NCBI RefSeq assembly: GCF_006345825.1
Contig: NZ_VCIX01000090.1
Span: 62,001 to 126,000 of the forward strand
Reading direction: 5' to 3'
DNA from: Paenibacillus paridis
GTDB lineage: Bacteria > Bacillota > Bacilli > Paenibacillales > Paenibacillaceae
Length of the DNA: 64,000 bases
Of this stretch, positions 15,595 to 24,351 are shown in pieces; positions within the stretch are counted from its first letter, which is position 1, and the number at the start of each line of letters is the position of its first letter. Position numbers and translations under genes: made by a program. The notes beneath the pieces are model-generated. The model saw nothing but the letters and a program-made list of their open reading frames with translations, did no database searches and was not told the DNA's origin.

Positions 15595-16602
15595 ATGTGG
15601 AAATTATCCAGAAAATCAATGATTATCGTCATGTCAGCCCTTTTACTTGTCTTATCGGCTTGCGGATCTAATAGCAAATCCAATTCGGAAACAGCAGGTG
15701 GAGAAACGGGCGAGCTGAAGAAAGTCGTCTTGCGATTGAAATGGGTTCATCAAGCCCAGTTTGCCGGATTTTATACAGCGGTAGAGAAAGGCTTTTACAA
15801 GGAAGCGGGCTTGGATGTTGAAATCAGACCGGGCGGCGCAGACTTCCCATCCGTACAAATGATTGCTTCGGGAACCGAGCATTTCGGGGTAACGGGCGCG
15901 GATCAAATCTTGATGGCAAGGGAAAAAGGAGTTCCGGTGACAGCACTTTCGGCCATTTACCGGAAAACGCCTTTCGTGTTGTTTAGTTTGAAGGATTCCG
16001 GCATTACGAAGATGGAAGACCTGGTTGGCGAGAAGATTGGCGTCAAGCTTGGCGGCAATGAAGAGCTAACTTACCGTGCAATGGTGAAAAATGCAGGCAT
16101 AGACGGCTCGAAGGTGGAAGAGATGCCGGCTAAATATGACCTGAGTCCGCTGCTCAGCGGCCAAGTGAAAGCATGGCCTGGTTATGTTATCAACGAAGTG
16201 CTTGCTGTGCAGGAGCTAGGCAATGAAGTGAACATCATTCAACCAAGCGATTACGATATTAATTTTTATGCAGATACATTGTTTACGACGGAGGACATTA
16301 TCAAACGTGATCCGGAAATGGTGAAAAGTTTCGTTCAAGCTTCCATGAAAGGCTGGAGCTATGCGATCGAGAATCCGGAGGAAGCGGCTGAATTTGGATT
16401 GAAATACGGCGATAAGCTGGCGCTTGACCACGAGGTCAGCATGATGAAGGCAAGCATTCCATTGCTTGAGCCGGAAAATCTGCCCCTTGGCAAAATGGAT
16501 ACCGAAGCTTGGGATGTACTGCAAAAAAACTTGATTGAATTGGATTTTCTGAAGAAGGAACAAAATCTTGACGATGTATTTTCGAACGAATTTATCGAAT
16601 AG
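15595..16602 (+). CDS. NMT1/THI5-like ABC substrate-binding lipoprotein
   Basis: A 335-residue lipoprotein: basic N-terminus, hydrophobic stretch and lipobox LSAC with C23. The mature part has the SsuA/ThiY-type opening KVVLRLKWVHQAQFAGFYTAVEKGFY and GVTGADQILMAREKGVPV, typical of periplasmic-binding proteins for small heteroatom-containing substrates (taurine, pyrimidine precursors). It sits between biuH and its cognate ATPase and permease, so the likely ligand is cyanuric acid, biuret or a related ureido compound. RBS GGAGGAAA lies 4 bp before the ATG. Ligand is inferred from context only. Confidence 0.85.
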   Translation: MWKLSRKSMIIVMSALLLVLSACGSNSKSNSETAGGETGELKKVVLRLKWVHQAQFAGFYTAVEKGFYKEAGLDVEIRPGGADFPSVQMIASGTEHFGVTGADQILMAREKGVPVTALSAIYRKTPFVLFSLKDSGITKMEDLVGEKIGVKLGGNEELTYRAMVKNAGIDGSKVEEMPAKYDLSPLLSGQVKAWPGYVINEVLAVQELGNEVNIIQPSDYDINFYADTLFTTEDIIKRDPEMVKSFVQASMKGWSYAIENPEEAAEFGLKYGDKLALDHEVSMMKASIPLLEPENLPLGKMDTEAWDVLQKNLIELDFLKKEQNLDDVFSNEFIE

Positions 16603-16613
16603 GGTGTGATTTT

Positions 16614-17438
16614 ATGCTAACAACGGCCAGTGATCTGGGGAAAGAAGCTTCAAGGCTGCAGAATCAAGACACTACCATTTCTTCCAAGAGCGAAATCGCG
16701 GTTACATTAAAAAATTGTTCCCTATCCTTTGGCGATGTGCAGGTGCTGAATAATGTGTCACTTGATATTTACAAAAATGAGTTTGTCTCGATTCTTGGTC
16801 CGAGCGGCTGCGGCAAATCAACGCTTTTGCGCTTAATGCTTGATCTGCTCCAGCCGAATGCGGGAGGGGAGATTATCTATCCGTCGAAGGATCTCTCTCT
16901 TGGCATGGTGTTCCAAAAGCCGGTCTTGATGCCGTGGTTGACGGCGATTCAAAACATCGCCCTGCCGCTCACGATCGGAGAGAAGAAATTTACCAAGAAG
17001 GAAGCGAAGGAGAAAGCGGAGGGGGCGCTGCGGCTAGTTGGGCTGCAGGACTTTATGAATCATTTTCCGCACCAGCTCAGTGGGGGAATGCAGCAAAGAA
17101 TCGCAATCGCCCGGGCGCTGGCTGCTGATCCAACGGTACTGCTCATGGATGAACCATTTGGCGCATTGGATGAATTTACACGAGAGAAGCTGAACTTCGA
17201 GCTGCTGCGCCTATGGGAGAGTCCTGAAACGAGCCTCAGCACGGTGGTGATGGTTACCCACTCCATTCAAGAATCTGTGCTCATGTCCAATCGCGTCATC
17301 ATGATGTCGCCAAGACCGGCAGGCGTGGATGATATTATTCCGGTTCCGCTGCCGTCGCCAAGAGAGGTAGGCATGGAGGAGCTTCCGGCCTTCCATCAGA
17401 CGGTCAAGGAATTAAGAAAGCGGGTCAAACATCTATGA
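16614..17438 (+). CDS. ABC transporter ATP-binding protein (SsuB/TauB type)
   Basis: A 274-residue nucleotide-binding subunit. Walker A GPSGCGKST is at residues 62-70, the signature is LSGGMQQRIA, and Walker B is VLLMDEPFGALDE, followed by the switch histidine in MVTHSIQE. A ~28-residue N-terminal extension precedes the fold. It starts 11 bp after the binding-protein gene and overlaps the permease gene by 4 bp (ATGA), indicating translational coupling. It energises import by the adjacent permease. Confidence 0.93.
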   Translation: MLTTASDLGKEASRLQNQDTTISSKSEIAVTLKNCSLSFGDVQVLNNVSLDIYKNEFVSILGPSGCGKSTLLRLMLDLLQPNAGGEIIYPSKDLSLGMVFQKPVLMPWLTAIQNIALPLTIGEKKFTKKEAKEKAEGALRLVGLQDFMNHFPHQLSGGMQQRIAIARALAADPTVLLMDEPFGALDEFTREKLNFELLRLWESPETSLSTVVMVTHSIQESVLMSNRVIMMSPRPAGVDDIIPVPLPSPREVGMEELPAFHQTVKELRKRVKHL

Positions 17439-18187
17439 AAACAAAAATAACAGACGCCTTGTACCCTGTCGGATTTGCCATTGGTTTTCTCATCATTTGG
17501 GAGCTTGCGGTACGCCTGCTGGACATACCGATCTATCTGCTCCCCTCACCTACGGATATTGTAGCTGTCATTGACAGCTCGCTGTGGTCGCATATGCTGG
17601 TTACGCTGCTGGAAGCCTTAACGGGCTTCGTATTCGCTAATATTCTCGGACTTATTACCGCTATTATATTTGTTCATTCGAAACCAATCGAGAAGGGCGT
17701 ATTCCCGCTGGCGATTGCGCTGAAAACAACGCCGCTTGTCGCTCTCGCGCCGCTTCTGGTCGTTTGGATGGGGACGGGCTACTCCTCTAAAGTAGTAGCC
17801 TCGATGCTCATTTGTTTCTTCCCGATTCTCGTTAACAGCGTGAAAGGCCTGAAAGCGATTGAGCATGAAGCGTGGGAGCTCTTCTCCACTTATAAAGGCA
17901 CAAAAGCAGAGATTTTCTGGAAGCTGCGGCTGCCAACGAGCTTGCCCTACGTGTTCTCCGCGTTAAAAATTTCGACTTCGCTAGCGATTGTCGGTGCGAT
18001 CGTTGGTGAATTCGTAGGCGCGAATAAAGGACTCGGCTACGTCGTGTTGGTATCTTCTTACCATATGGATACGCCGGTGATGTTCTCCGCTATTATCGCT
18101 TCGGCCTTATGCGGTCTCGTTCTCTTCTGGGGAATTAGCCAGCTGGAGAGAAAAATTATTTTCTGGCAAAGGACGGATGACCTATGA
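17435..18187 (+). CDS. ABC transporter permease (SsuC/TauC type)
   Basis: A 250-residue integral membrane protein with about six hydrophobic segments. The EAA-type loop that contacts the ATPase is HEAWELFSTYKGTKAEIFWKL, followed by LPTSLPYVFSALKIS. It overlaps the ATPase gene at its start and the cyanuric acid hydrolase gene at its end, each by 4 bp, so transport and hydrolysis are tightly co-expressed. Confidence 0.92.
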   Translation: MKTKITDALYPVGFAIGFLIIWELAVRLLDIPIYLLPSPTDIVAVIDSSLWSHMLVTLLEALTGFVFANILGLITAIIFVHSKPIEKGVFPLAIALKTTPLVALAPLLVVWMGTGYSSKVVASMLICFFPILVNSVKGLKAIEHEAWELFSTYKGTKAEIFWKLRLPTSLPYVFSALKISTSLAIVGAIVGEFVGANKGLGYVVLVSSYHMDTPVMFSAIIASALCGLVLFWGISQLERKIIFWQRTDDL

Positions 18188-19257
18188 TGAATTGCTCTGT
18201 GATACGCGTTCCTAGCCGGTCGCCAAATGATGTGGCTGCGCTAGAAAAATATATTGAGCAAGGAAAGATTGCTCCGCAGGATGTGATCGCCGTACTTGGC
18301 AAAACCGAGGGCAACGGCTGCGTGAACGATTTTACGCGAGGCTATGCGGTGATGGCTCTGAAAAACTTTTTTGCGAATTATCAAAAAGAGACAGCTTCCC
18401 CAATTTCCTACGTCATGTCGGGTGGTACCGAGGGCATCTTAAGTCCTCACTTCACGGTGATAAGCCGCAAGGGAGCATTTAGCAAGGATACGGCGAAGAA
18501 GGAGCGCAAATCGCTTGCGATTGGCGTTGCGAGAACAGCCGATTTCCTGCCGGAGGAGCTTGGCCGACTTGCTCAAGTGGATGAGGTGGCGTCTGCGGTA
18601 AAACATGCGATTGAAGAAGCCGGCATCGCGTCTGCGGCAGACGTCCATTTTGTCCAGATCAAGTGTCCGCTGCTAACGGCGGAGCAGGTTCAAGATGCTT
18701 ATGGCAGATCCCAAAGCACTGTGACGGAAGATACGTACAAGTCGATGGGCTACTCGCGGGGCGCATCGGCGCTCGGCGCAGCGGTCGCCCTCGGAGAGGT
18801 TGATCGGGAGACGCTGCAGGAAACGGATATTTGCGGGACCTGGGAGCTGTTCAGCAACGTCGCTTCAACCTCCGCAGGCAGCGAGCTTTCGTACTGCGAA
18901 GTAATTGTCTTCGGCAACTCCGCCTATGCGGAAGGTCCTTATTTCATAGCGCATGACGTCATGAAGGATGCGATTGACGCGGCTTCTCTGAGGCGATTGC
19001 TGGATGCGCACCTAGATTGCGAAATGGTACAGGTGCTGGCTAAGGCGGAGGCCGATCCAACGGGCTATGTCAGAGGCAGCCGCCACACGATGCTGGATGA
19101 TTCGGATATCAATCATACGAGGCATGCCCGCGCGGTCGTCGGCGGCGTACTCGCTTCCGTATGCGGCGATCCGATGATTTACGTATCGGGCGGGGCAGAG
19201 CATCAAGGACCTTCGGGCGGCGGGCCGGTAGCCGTCATCTTTAAACGCAGCGAATAA
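18184..19257 (+). CDS. atzD: Cyanuric acid hydrolase (AtzD/TrzD family)
   Basis: A 357-residue ring-opening amidohydrolase that converts cyanuric acid to carboxybiuret, which loses CO2 to give biuret. It has three related domains, each with a Lys/Ser pair: K40 (AVLGKTEGNG) with S79 (VMSGGTEG), K160 (VQIKCPLL) with S230 (STSAGSEL), and K287 (VLAKAEADP) with S335 (YVSGGAEHQGP). Segments DTYKSMGYSRGASALG and TMLDDSDINHTRHARAVVGG match Pseudomonas AtzD as I remember it. Barbiturase is the family alternative, but the biuret and allophanate hydrolases nearby favour cyanuric acid. Length is normal for the family. Confidence 0.92.
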   Translation: MMNCSVIRVPSRSPNDVAALEKYIEQGKIAPQDVIAVLGKTEGNGCVNDFTRGYAVMALKNFFANYQKETASPISYVMSGGTEGILSPHFTVISRKGAFSKDTAKKERKSLAIGVARTADFLPEELGRLAQVDEVASAVKHAIEEAGIASAADVHFVQIKCPLLTAEQVQDAYGRSQSTVTEDTYKSMGYSRGASALGAAVALGEVDRETLQETDICGTWELFSNVASTSAGSELSYCEVIVFGNSAYAEGPYFIAHDVMKDAIDAASLRRLLDAHLDCEMVQVLAKAEADPTGYVRGSRHTMLDDSDINHTRHARAVVGGVLASVCGDPMIYVSGGAEHQGPSGGGPVAVIFKRSE

Positions 19258-19308
19258 GCAGAATAAATCATACAACTATACAATAGCGATTAATGGAGGA
19301 ATGCCATC

Positions 19309-19743
19309 ATGATTACAGCGAAAAAAACAGAGGTATTAATCGGAGAAAATATGCCATGGGGGCTAATGCCGGACCATATTCATTTGTATCACCGCGAGAT
19401 TGTATCCGCGGCGCAGGCGGATCAAATGGGTTTTCAGACCAGCTCCGTTCTATGGGAGAAAATCGGCGTTGGCGGGCAGGTATTGCCGCATTACCATGAC
19501 GTTGCCGAAATTATCTACATTACGGTTGGCAAGGTAAAGCTGCTCTGCAATGGCGAATGGCAAAGTTACAAAGCAGGCGATACGTTCCACGTGCCGGCAG
19601 GCGTTGTGCATTCGGTTGCGAATGACGACGATCAGCCGACGGAGCAGATTAGCATCTTCTTGCCGGTAGGGGAGGATACGCCGGTCAACTCGTTTTTTAA
19701 CACGACGCTTGTGGAAGATGTGTATTCCACCAAATTGAAATAG
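19309..19743 (+). CDS. Cupin-domain protein in the cyanurate operon
   Basis: A 144-residue single cupin. Motif 1 is LPHYHDVAEIIYITVGKVKL (one His short of the usual HxH pair, with an E further on), and motif 2 is AGDTFHVPAGVVHSVAN. It has a clear GGAGGAA RBS and lies between atzD and the PucR-type regulator, 16 bp before the latter. Nothing shows its substrate. Possibilities include a metal-dependent step on an unstable intermediate such as carboxybiuret, or a ligand sensor; both are inference. Confidence 0.8.
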   Translation: MITAKKTEVLIGENMPWGLMPDHIHLYHREIVSAAQADQMGFQTSSVLWEKIGVGGQVLPHYHDVAEIIYITVGKVKLLCNGEWQSYKAGDTFHVPAGVVHSVANDDDQPTEQISIFLPVGEDTPVNSFFNTTLVEDVYSTKLK

Positions 19744-19759
19744 ACAGGCGGGATATGCG

Positions 19760-21367
19760 ATGGCAGATAACAATAAGGCAGGATTCACGTGCAGCGATGT
19801 TTTGCTGATCCCCGACTTTAAGGAAGCTGTCGTCTTGGCTGGCGCAAATGGCATGCAGCGAATCATTAACCGCGTCAACGTGATGGAAGTGCCGGATGTT
19901 ATCGACTGGGTAAGGCCGGGGGAGTTTCTCATTACGAGCGGCTTCCCGTTCCGGGACCAGCCGGACGCCATATCGGATATTATTCCTCAATTAGTAGAGA
20001 AGGGGGTTTCGGCCCTCGGCATAAAGACCAAACGCTTCATTGATAAAATTCCTGCCCGTGCGCTGGAGCTGGCCGATCAGCTCGATTTTCCGATCTTCGA
20101 GCTGCCGTCCGCGACCGTATTCTCGGATGTCGTCCGGGATATTATGGAGCGTGTGCTGGTGCAGGAGGCAAGGGAGCTGTCGCTGCTGCAAAGCCGCTTC
20201 CAGAAGCTATCCCAGCAGCTATTGTACGGTAAAGGAATAGAGGAATTTTTGCAGACGCTGGATGGCATATTGAATAACCCGATCGTTTTGCTTGATGATT
20301 CCGATCATCTGTTTCTCTCGCCCCAGGCTGAGCTGTTGGAGCAGGCAGATAATGCAATGCTGTGGGCGCATTTGCGGGAAGAGACCAATTTGGGTGTGAG
20401 CTTCATTACGCTCGGTGAGCGCCGTATCCGCGTGTATGTGTCAGCGGTTAATGACAAGCAGTATGATAAATGCCTGCTCATTCTTCTGGAATGGAACCAA
20501 GAGCATTCCGTTGTCGATCGGCTGACGATCGACCGCGTTGGCGTATTGGTGGGGCTTGAAATGATCAATGCCAATGCGAGGCGTGAAGTGGAGCTCAAAT
20601 ACGTCGATCAGTTCGTGCAGGATTGGGTGACGGGCCGAATCGTCACGATAGAGGATCTGAAGCTAAGAGCGGAGGCATGCGGGTGCCCGCTCGGGGACGA
20701 GCGGCCGCGCTATGTCGCGCTGGTACGTTTTCTGAACGGGAAACCAAGCATTAAGCAAATGCAGCAAGCCATCAAACGGCTGAGAACAAAATCATTAAGC
20801 GAGGATCTGCAGGCAACGATACTGGAAGGCGAGCTGATCGTTCTTTTCCCAGAAGCGATGCAGGGTCAACGGAATGCGGCAATCGAAAGGATCGCTGCAG
20901 ATTTGAAGGCGGTTTTTGCAGCAGAGAGCTATTCTCTTTGTATCGGCAACCGGGTCGATAAAGCGGACAGGGTGTACGAGAGCTATAGCGATGCCAAAAA
21001 AATTCATTATATTAGCACGATTTGCGATTACCGCGAGCCATATGTCGATTACAAGAAGCTGGGTGTATTCCAGCTGCTTTACCATCTTCCGGACACGGAG
21101 GAGGTTAAGGACTACCGCAATCATTACATTATTCCTTTGATCGCGTACGATGCGAAGCATAACTCGCAATTATTCGAGACGCTGAAGATTTATTTTAAGC
21201 ATAACCGAAATGTGAAAAAGACGTCAGCGGAGCTGTTCACTCATTATAATACGGTCGCTTACCGGGTGGAGCGGGTGTGCGAGCTACTCGGCATCAGCCT
21301 CGATAATGGCGATGATATATTGCAGCTGCATCTAGCGGTTAAGCTGAATGAGATGCGACCGGCATAA
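19760..21367 (+). CDS. PucR-family transcriptional regulator
   Basis: A 535-residue regulator. Residues ~12-135 form the PucR N-terminal domain (CSDVLLIPDFKEAVVLAG, VPDVIDWVRPGEFLITSG). A CdaR/GGDEF-like middle lies around 285-420. The C-terminal PucR helix-turn-helix is near 470-525 (FKHNRNVKKTSAELFTHYNT, YRVERVCELLGI). Relatives control purine and allantoin catabolism in response to ureido compounds. Its place inside the operon suggests pathway-specific induction by cyanuric acid, biuret or allophanate on top of the GlnR-type control seen at the promoter. Confidence 0.9.
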   Translation: MADNNKAGFTCSDVLLIPDFKEAVVLAGANGMQRIINRVNVMEVPDVIDWVRPGEFLITSGFPFRDQPDAISDIIPQLVEKGVSALGIKTKRFIDKIPARALELADQLDFPIFELPSATVFSDVVRDIMERVLVQEARELSLLQSRFQKLSQQLLYGKGIEEFLQTLDGILNNPIVLLDDSDHLFLSPQAELLEQADNAMLWAHLREETNLGVSFITLGERRIRVYVSAVNDKQYDKCLLILLEWNQEHSVVDRLTIDRVGVLVGLEMINANARREVELKYVDQFVQDWVTGRIVTIEDLKLRAEACGCPLGDERPRYVALVRFLNGKPSIKQMQQAIKRLRTKSLSEDLQATILEGELIVLFPEAMQGQRNAAIERIAADLKAVFAAESYSLCIGNRVDKADRVYESYSDAKKIHYISTICDYREPYVDYKKLGVFQLLYHLPDTEEVKDYRNHYIIPLIAYDAKHNSQLFETLKIYFKHNRNVKKTSAELFTHYNTVAYRVERVCELLGISLDNGDDILQLHLAVKLNEMRPA

Positions 21368-21396
21368 CGGGCTGGAAGGCAAAGGAGGAGAAGCGC

Positions 21397-23145
21397 ATGA
21401 GTAGGCTGAATATTCCGCGCGAGCTTACGGTTGCGTGGCTGCGCGAGAATTATGGGAGCAACAGGCTTACGCCTGAACAGGTCATCGAAGAAATCATTCA
21501 TCGCGCTCGCGAAGACGAGGCGCTGAATATTTGGATTACGCCACCGGCGATGGAGTGGATTAAGCCTTACTTGGATCGGCTACAAACGATGGATGCATCT
21601 TTGCCGCTATGGGGCGTGCCATTTGCCATTAAAGACAATATTGATTTGGCGGGTACGCCTACAACGGCAGGTTGTACCGAATATGCCTATCTGCCTGCTG
21701 AGAATGCAGCTGTTGTCGAGCGCTTGCTTGCTGCCGGCGCCATTCCAGTTGGCAAAACCAACCTGGACCAGTTTGCTACTGGGCTTGTTGGAACAAGAAG
21801 CCCTTATGGCGAGACGCATAACGCGCTGCAAGGCGATTGGATTAGCGGAGGCTCCAGCTCAGGATCTGCCGTCGCGGTGGCGCGGGGCCATGCGGCTTTT
21901 GCGCTGGGCACCGATACCGCTGGCTCCGGGCGGGTCCCGGCCGCGCTTAATCGGCTTGTCGGCTATAAGCCGAGCTTAGGAGCTTGGCCAACCAAGGGCG
22001 TCGTACCCGCTTGCGCGAGCCTCGATTGCGTGACTGTTTTTGCCCACAATGCAGAGGATGCGTGGACAGTCGATGATCAAGCACGTGGGCATGAGCAATC
22101 CGATCCGTGGTCACGCAGCATTCCCCGCTTGCAAGCGAAGCTTCCGAATAAGCTCTATTTGCCGTTGAAGCCGCTGGGCTTCTACGGGCCGCTCGCTGCC
22201 GAATACAGCAAAGCATGGGATAACGCAGTGGAGAGAATCAAAGCGCTGCCGATCCCAATTGAATACATCGATTATGAATTGTTTGCGCAAGCGGCTGCTC
22301 TCCTATACGATGGTCCGTGGGTTGCCGAACGTTGGGCGAGCGTAGGGGCGTTTGTGGAGGAGCATCCGGGCGTTACTTTCCCTGTAACCGAGCAGATCCT
22401 GCGCTCGGGCGCATCCGGCAAGCATGATGCGGCTTCCGTATTTAAAGCGATGCATCAGCTGCAGGAGCTGCGCATGAACAGCGATGAGCTTATGCAAGGA
22501 GCAGTTCTTGTTATGCCGACCTGCGGAGGAACGTGGACAAGGGCGCAGGTGGCGAGCGATCCGATTGCCACGAATTCGGATATGGGACGTTATACGAATC
22601 ATTGCAATTTGCTCGATCTGTGCGCAGTGGCAATCCCTGCGGGGGATGCCGCGCCGGAAATGCCGTTTGGCATTACTTTATTCGCGCTTTCGGAAAACGA
22701 GCATTTGGTGCAGGGGGCCGCTGCCTTGTTTCTAGGAGCGGAGCTGCCGCAGAAGGAAGCAGCAACAAGCGATAAAATGATGGTCGCCGTTTGCGGTTTG
22801 CATATGAGAGGGTATCCGCTCGAGAAGCAGATGCTGGCGTTTGGCAGCCGTTTCGTACGTGAGATGCATACTGCGGCGAAGTATCAATTGGTGAAGCTGC
22901 CAACCGTGCCGGCTAAGCCTGGCTTGCTGAAGAAACAGGACGGCGGCCGCTCGATCGAGCTGGAAGTATGGGAAATGCCTATCGCTTCTTTCGGCGCCTT
23001 CGCAGCGCTTATTCCGGCACCGCTCGGAATCGGCAAAGTGGAGCTGGCGGATGGGTCAGAGGTTTCCGGCTTTATATGCGAGGGCTACGCGGAAGCGGAT
23101 GCTGAGGATATTACCGCTTATGGCGGCTGGAGGCATATACGGTAG
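21397..23145 (+). CDS. atzF: Allophanate hydrolase (AtzF)
   Basis: A 582-residue amidase-signature enzyme that hydrolyses allophanate, the last organic step of cyanuric acid breakdown. The Ser-cisSer-Lys triad is K79 (PFAIKDNIDLAG), S153 (ISGGSSSGS) and S177 (GTDTAGSGRVPA). PVGKTNLDQFATGLVGTRSP is typical of AtzF. Residues ~460-582 form the C-terminal domain found in AtzF and in the allophanate hydrolase half of urea amidolyase. No biotin carboxylase is nearby, so the substrate comes from biuret and not from urea carboxylation. GGAGG precedes the ATG, and a perfect 15-bp-stem terminator follows. Confidence 0.93.
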   Translation: MSRLNIPRELTVAWLRENYGSNRLTPEQVIEEIIHRAREDEALNIWITPPAMEWIKPYLDRLQTMDASLPLWGVPFAIKDNIDLAGTPTTAGCTEYAYLPAENAAVVERLLAAGAIPVGKTNLDQFATGLVGTRSPYGETHNALQGDWISGGSSSGSAVAVARGHAAFALGTDTAGSGRVPAALNRLVGYKPSLGAWPTKGVVPACASLDCVTVFAHNAEDAWTVDDQARGHEQSDPWSRSIPRLQAKLPNKLYLPLKPLGFYGPLAAEYSKAWDNAVERIKALPIPIEYIDYELFAQAAALLYDGPWVAERWASVGAFVEEHPGVTFPVTEQILRSGASGKHDAASVFKAMHQLQELRMNSDELMQGAVLVMPTCGGTWTRAQVASDPIATNSDMGRYTNHCNLLDLCAVAIPAGDAAPEMPFGITLFALSENEHLVQGAAALFLGAELPQKEAATSDKMMVAVCGLHMRGYPLEKQMLAFGSRFVREMHTAAKYQLVKLPTVPAKPGLLKKQDGGRSIELEVWEMPIASFGAFAALIPAPLGIGKVELADGSEVSGFICEGYAEADAEDITAYGGWRHIR

Positions 23146-23150
23146 ATAGG

Positions 23151-23193
23151 AAGAAGGCTAGCCCGTTTGCTGCGGGCTAGCCTTCTTTGTTCC
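23151..23193 (+). terminator. Terminator of the cyanurate operon
   Basis: AAGAAGGCTAGCCCG (23151-23165) pairs perfectly with CGGGCTAGCCTTCTT (23173-23187), followed by TTGTTCC. Confidence 0.9.
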
Positions 23194-23285
23194 TATTGTA
23201 AGCGAAGAAGATATTCCGAATTGCTTTGTCTTTTGATAAAAGCACATAACTATTTTTGAATCCGCTAACGATTAATCAATCAGGA

Positions 23286-23447
23286 TCAAATATCTTCCAG
23301 TTCACTAATGTCATGCTCAATCGTATGGTTCCAGCCGCTGCCCATTCTCCAGGTTACTTCCACATTTCTGCTTGAAACTCTACGCACGATGCCTGCTTTG
23401 AGGGGCCTTGGATTTCCTCGAAGCCTTACTTTGTCGCCTTCTTTCAT
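23286..23447 (-). CDS. 53-residue basic protein, third gene of the Ku/LigD operon
   Basis: A small gene not previously delimited, read on the minus strand. It begins ATG at 23447, 20 bp after the ligase stop codon, with a strong GTGGAGG RBS 6 bp upstream. It encodes 53 residues starting MKEGDKVRLRGNPRPLKAG and continuing IVRRVSSRNVEVTWRMGSGW, ending in ELEDI. The pattern (GDKVRL, GIVRRV, VEVTW) is that of a small SH3/KOW-like barrel with a basic face, suggesting nucleic-acid or protein binding. Position directly behind ku and lig suggests an accessory to end joining. I do not recognise a named family. Confidence 0.8.
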   Translation of the reverse strand: MKEGDKVRLRGNPRPLKAGIVRRVSSRNVEVTWRMGSGWNHTIEHDISELEDI

Positions 23448-23466
23448 CGTAAACCTCCACCGTTAC

Positions 23467-24351
23467 TCAATTTTGGCCAAATCCGAGCAGTTTAGGCTGC
23501 CGGAGCAGACCGGAATCGGTAAATTCAAGAGCGGATACCCGGCAGGGGAACGGCACGCTTAGCCATGCGACATCAGCCTTCTTCATTCCGGGCGTTAGCA
23601 CAGAAAACGGACATTCTCCGGGATGCTCCTGTATGAACTGCTGGAGCACGGTTTTGGAGGCGTTGTCCAGACCGGCAACATGACCGATATACCGGTTGTC
23701 GTAGCGGAGCACGAGACTGGAAACTTGCCCGGACTTCATTTTTACGCCAACGACATCAGCAACAAGGCGGACCTCTTTTCTTTTTTTGAACCAGTCCTGG
23801 TGTTTCTTCCCCTCCGTATAGGGGCTGTCCAGCCGCTTGGATATAATGCCTTCCCATTCCCTCTCGTTCACCCAATCCCACAAGGCGGGCCCGTCATAAA
23901 ACAGATCGGTAACAAATAAACGCGGCTGCTTCTCCGGGAATTTTGCGGCTAGCCGAGCATAACGTTCCTTGAAGGGGAGTGAACGAATATCTTCTCCATC
24001 GTCATAGAGTAGATCGAACATAATGTAAATGAGAGATTCATCGAATTTTCTCTTTTGCACGCCGAGCCGGGCACGTTCGAACTTCGGCCTTGTCCCGTCA
24101 AAGTATGCAATTTCCCCATCGATGAGCGAGCTTCCTATTTGTACAGGTTTAAGGAGTTCCACGATTTCAGGAAACGTATCGTTCCGGGGCTCCATCCGCT
24201 TGGAAAAAATATGTACACCGCCGCTGCCATCAAAACGCACAGGAGTGCGAACGCCGTCCCACTTGATTTGGTAGCCCCATTCCGGCCCAATGGGGATGTC
24301 CGGGGAAGTGATAGGGGCCATCGGCACTTTAGGGAGCCCTGTCGCTATCAT
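23467..24351 (-). CDS. ligD: ATP-dependent DNA ligase, stand-alone LigD ligase domain
   Basis: A 294-residue ligase of bacterial non-homologous end joining. Nucleotidyltransferase motif I is YQIKWDGVRTPVR with the adenylated lysine in KWDG. Motif III is YIMFDLLYD, motif IV is EWEGIISKRLDS, and motif V is HQDWFKKRKE. An OB-fold follows to the end. The polymerase and nuclease domains of full LigD are absent, so only the sealing activity is encoded here. Its ATG overlaps the ku stop codon by 4 bp. Confidence 0.92.
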   Translation of the reverse strand: MIATGLPKVPMAPITSPDIPIGPEWGYQIKWDGVRTPVRFDGSGGVHIFSKRMEPRNDTFPEIVELLKPVQIGSSLIDGEIAYFDGTRPKFERARLGVQKRKFDESLIYIMFDLLYDDGEDIRSLPFKERYARLAAKFPEKQPRLFVTDLFYDGPALWDWVNEREWEGIISKRLDSPYTEGKKHQDWFKKRKEVRLVADVVGVKMKSGQVSSLVLRYDNRYIGHVAGLDNASKTVLQQFIQEHPGECPFSVLTPGMKKADVAWLSVPFPCRVSALEFTDSGLLRQPKLLGFGQN

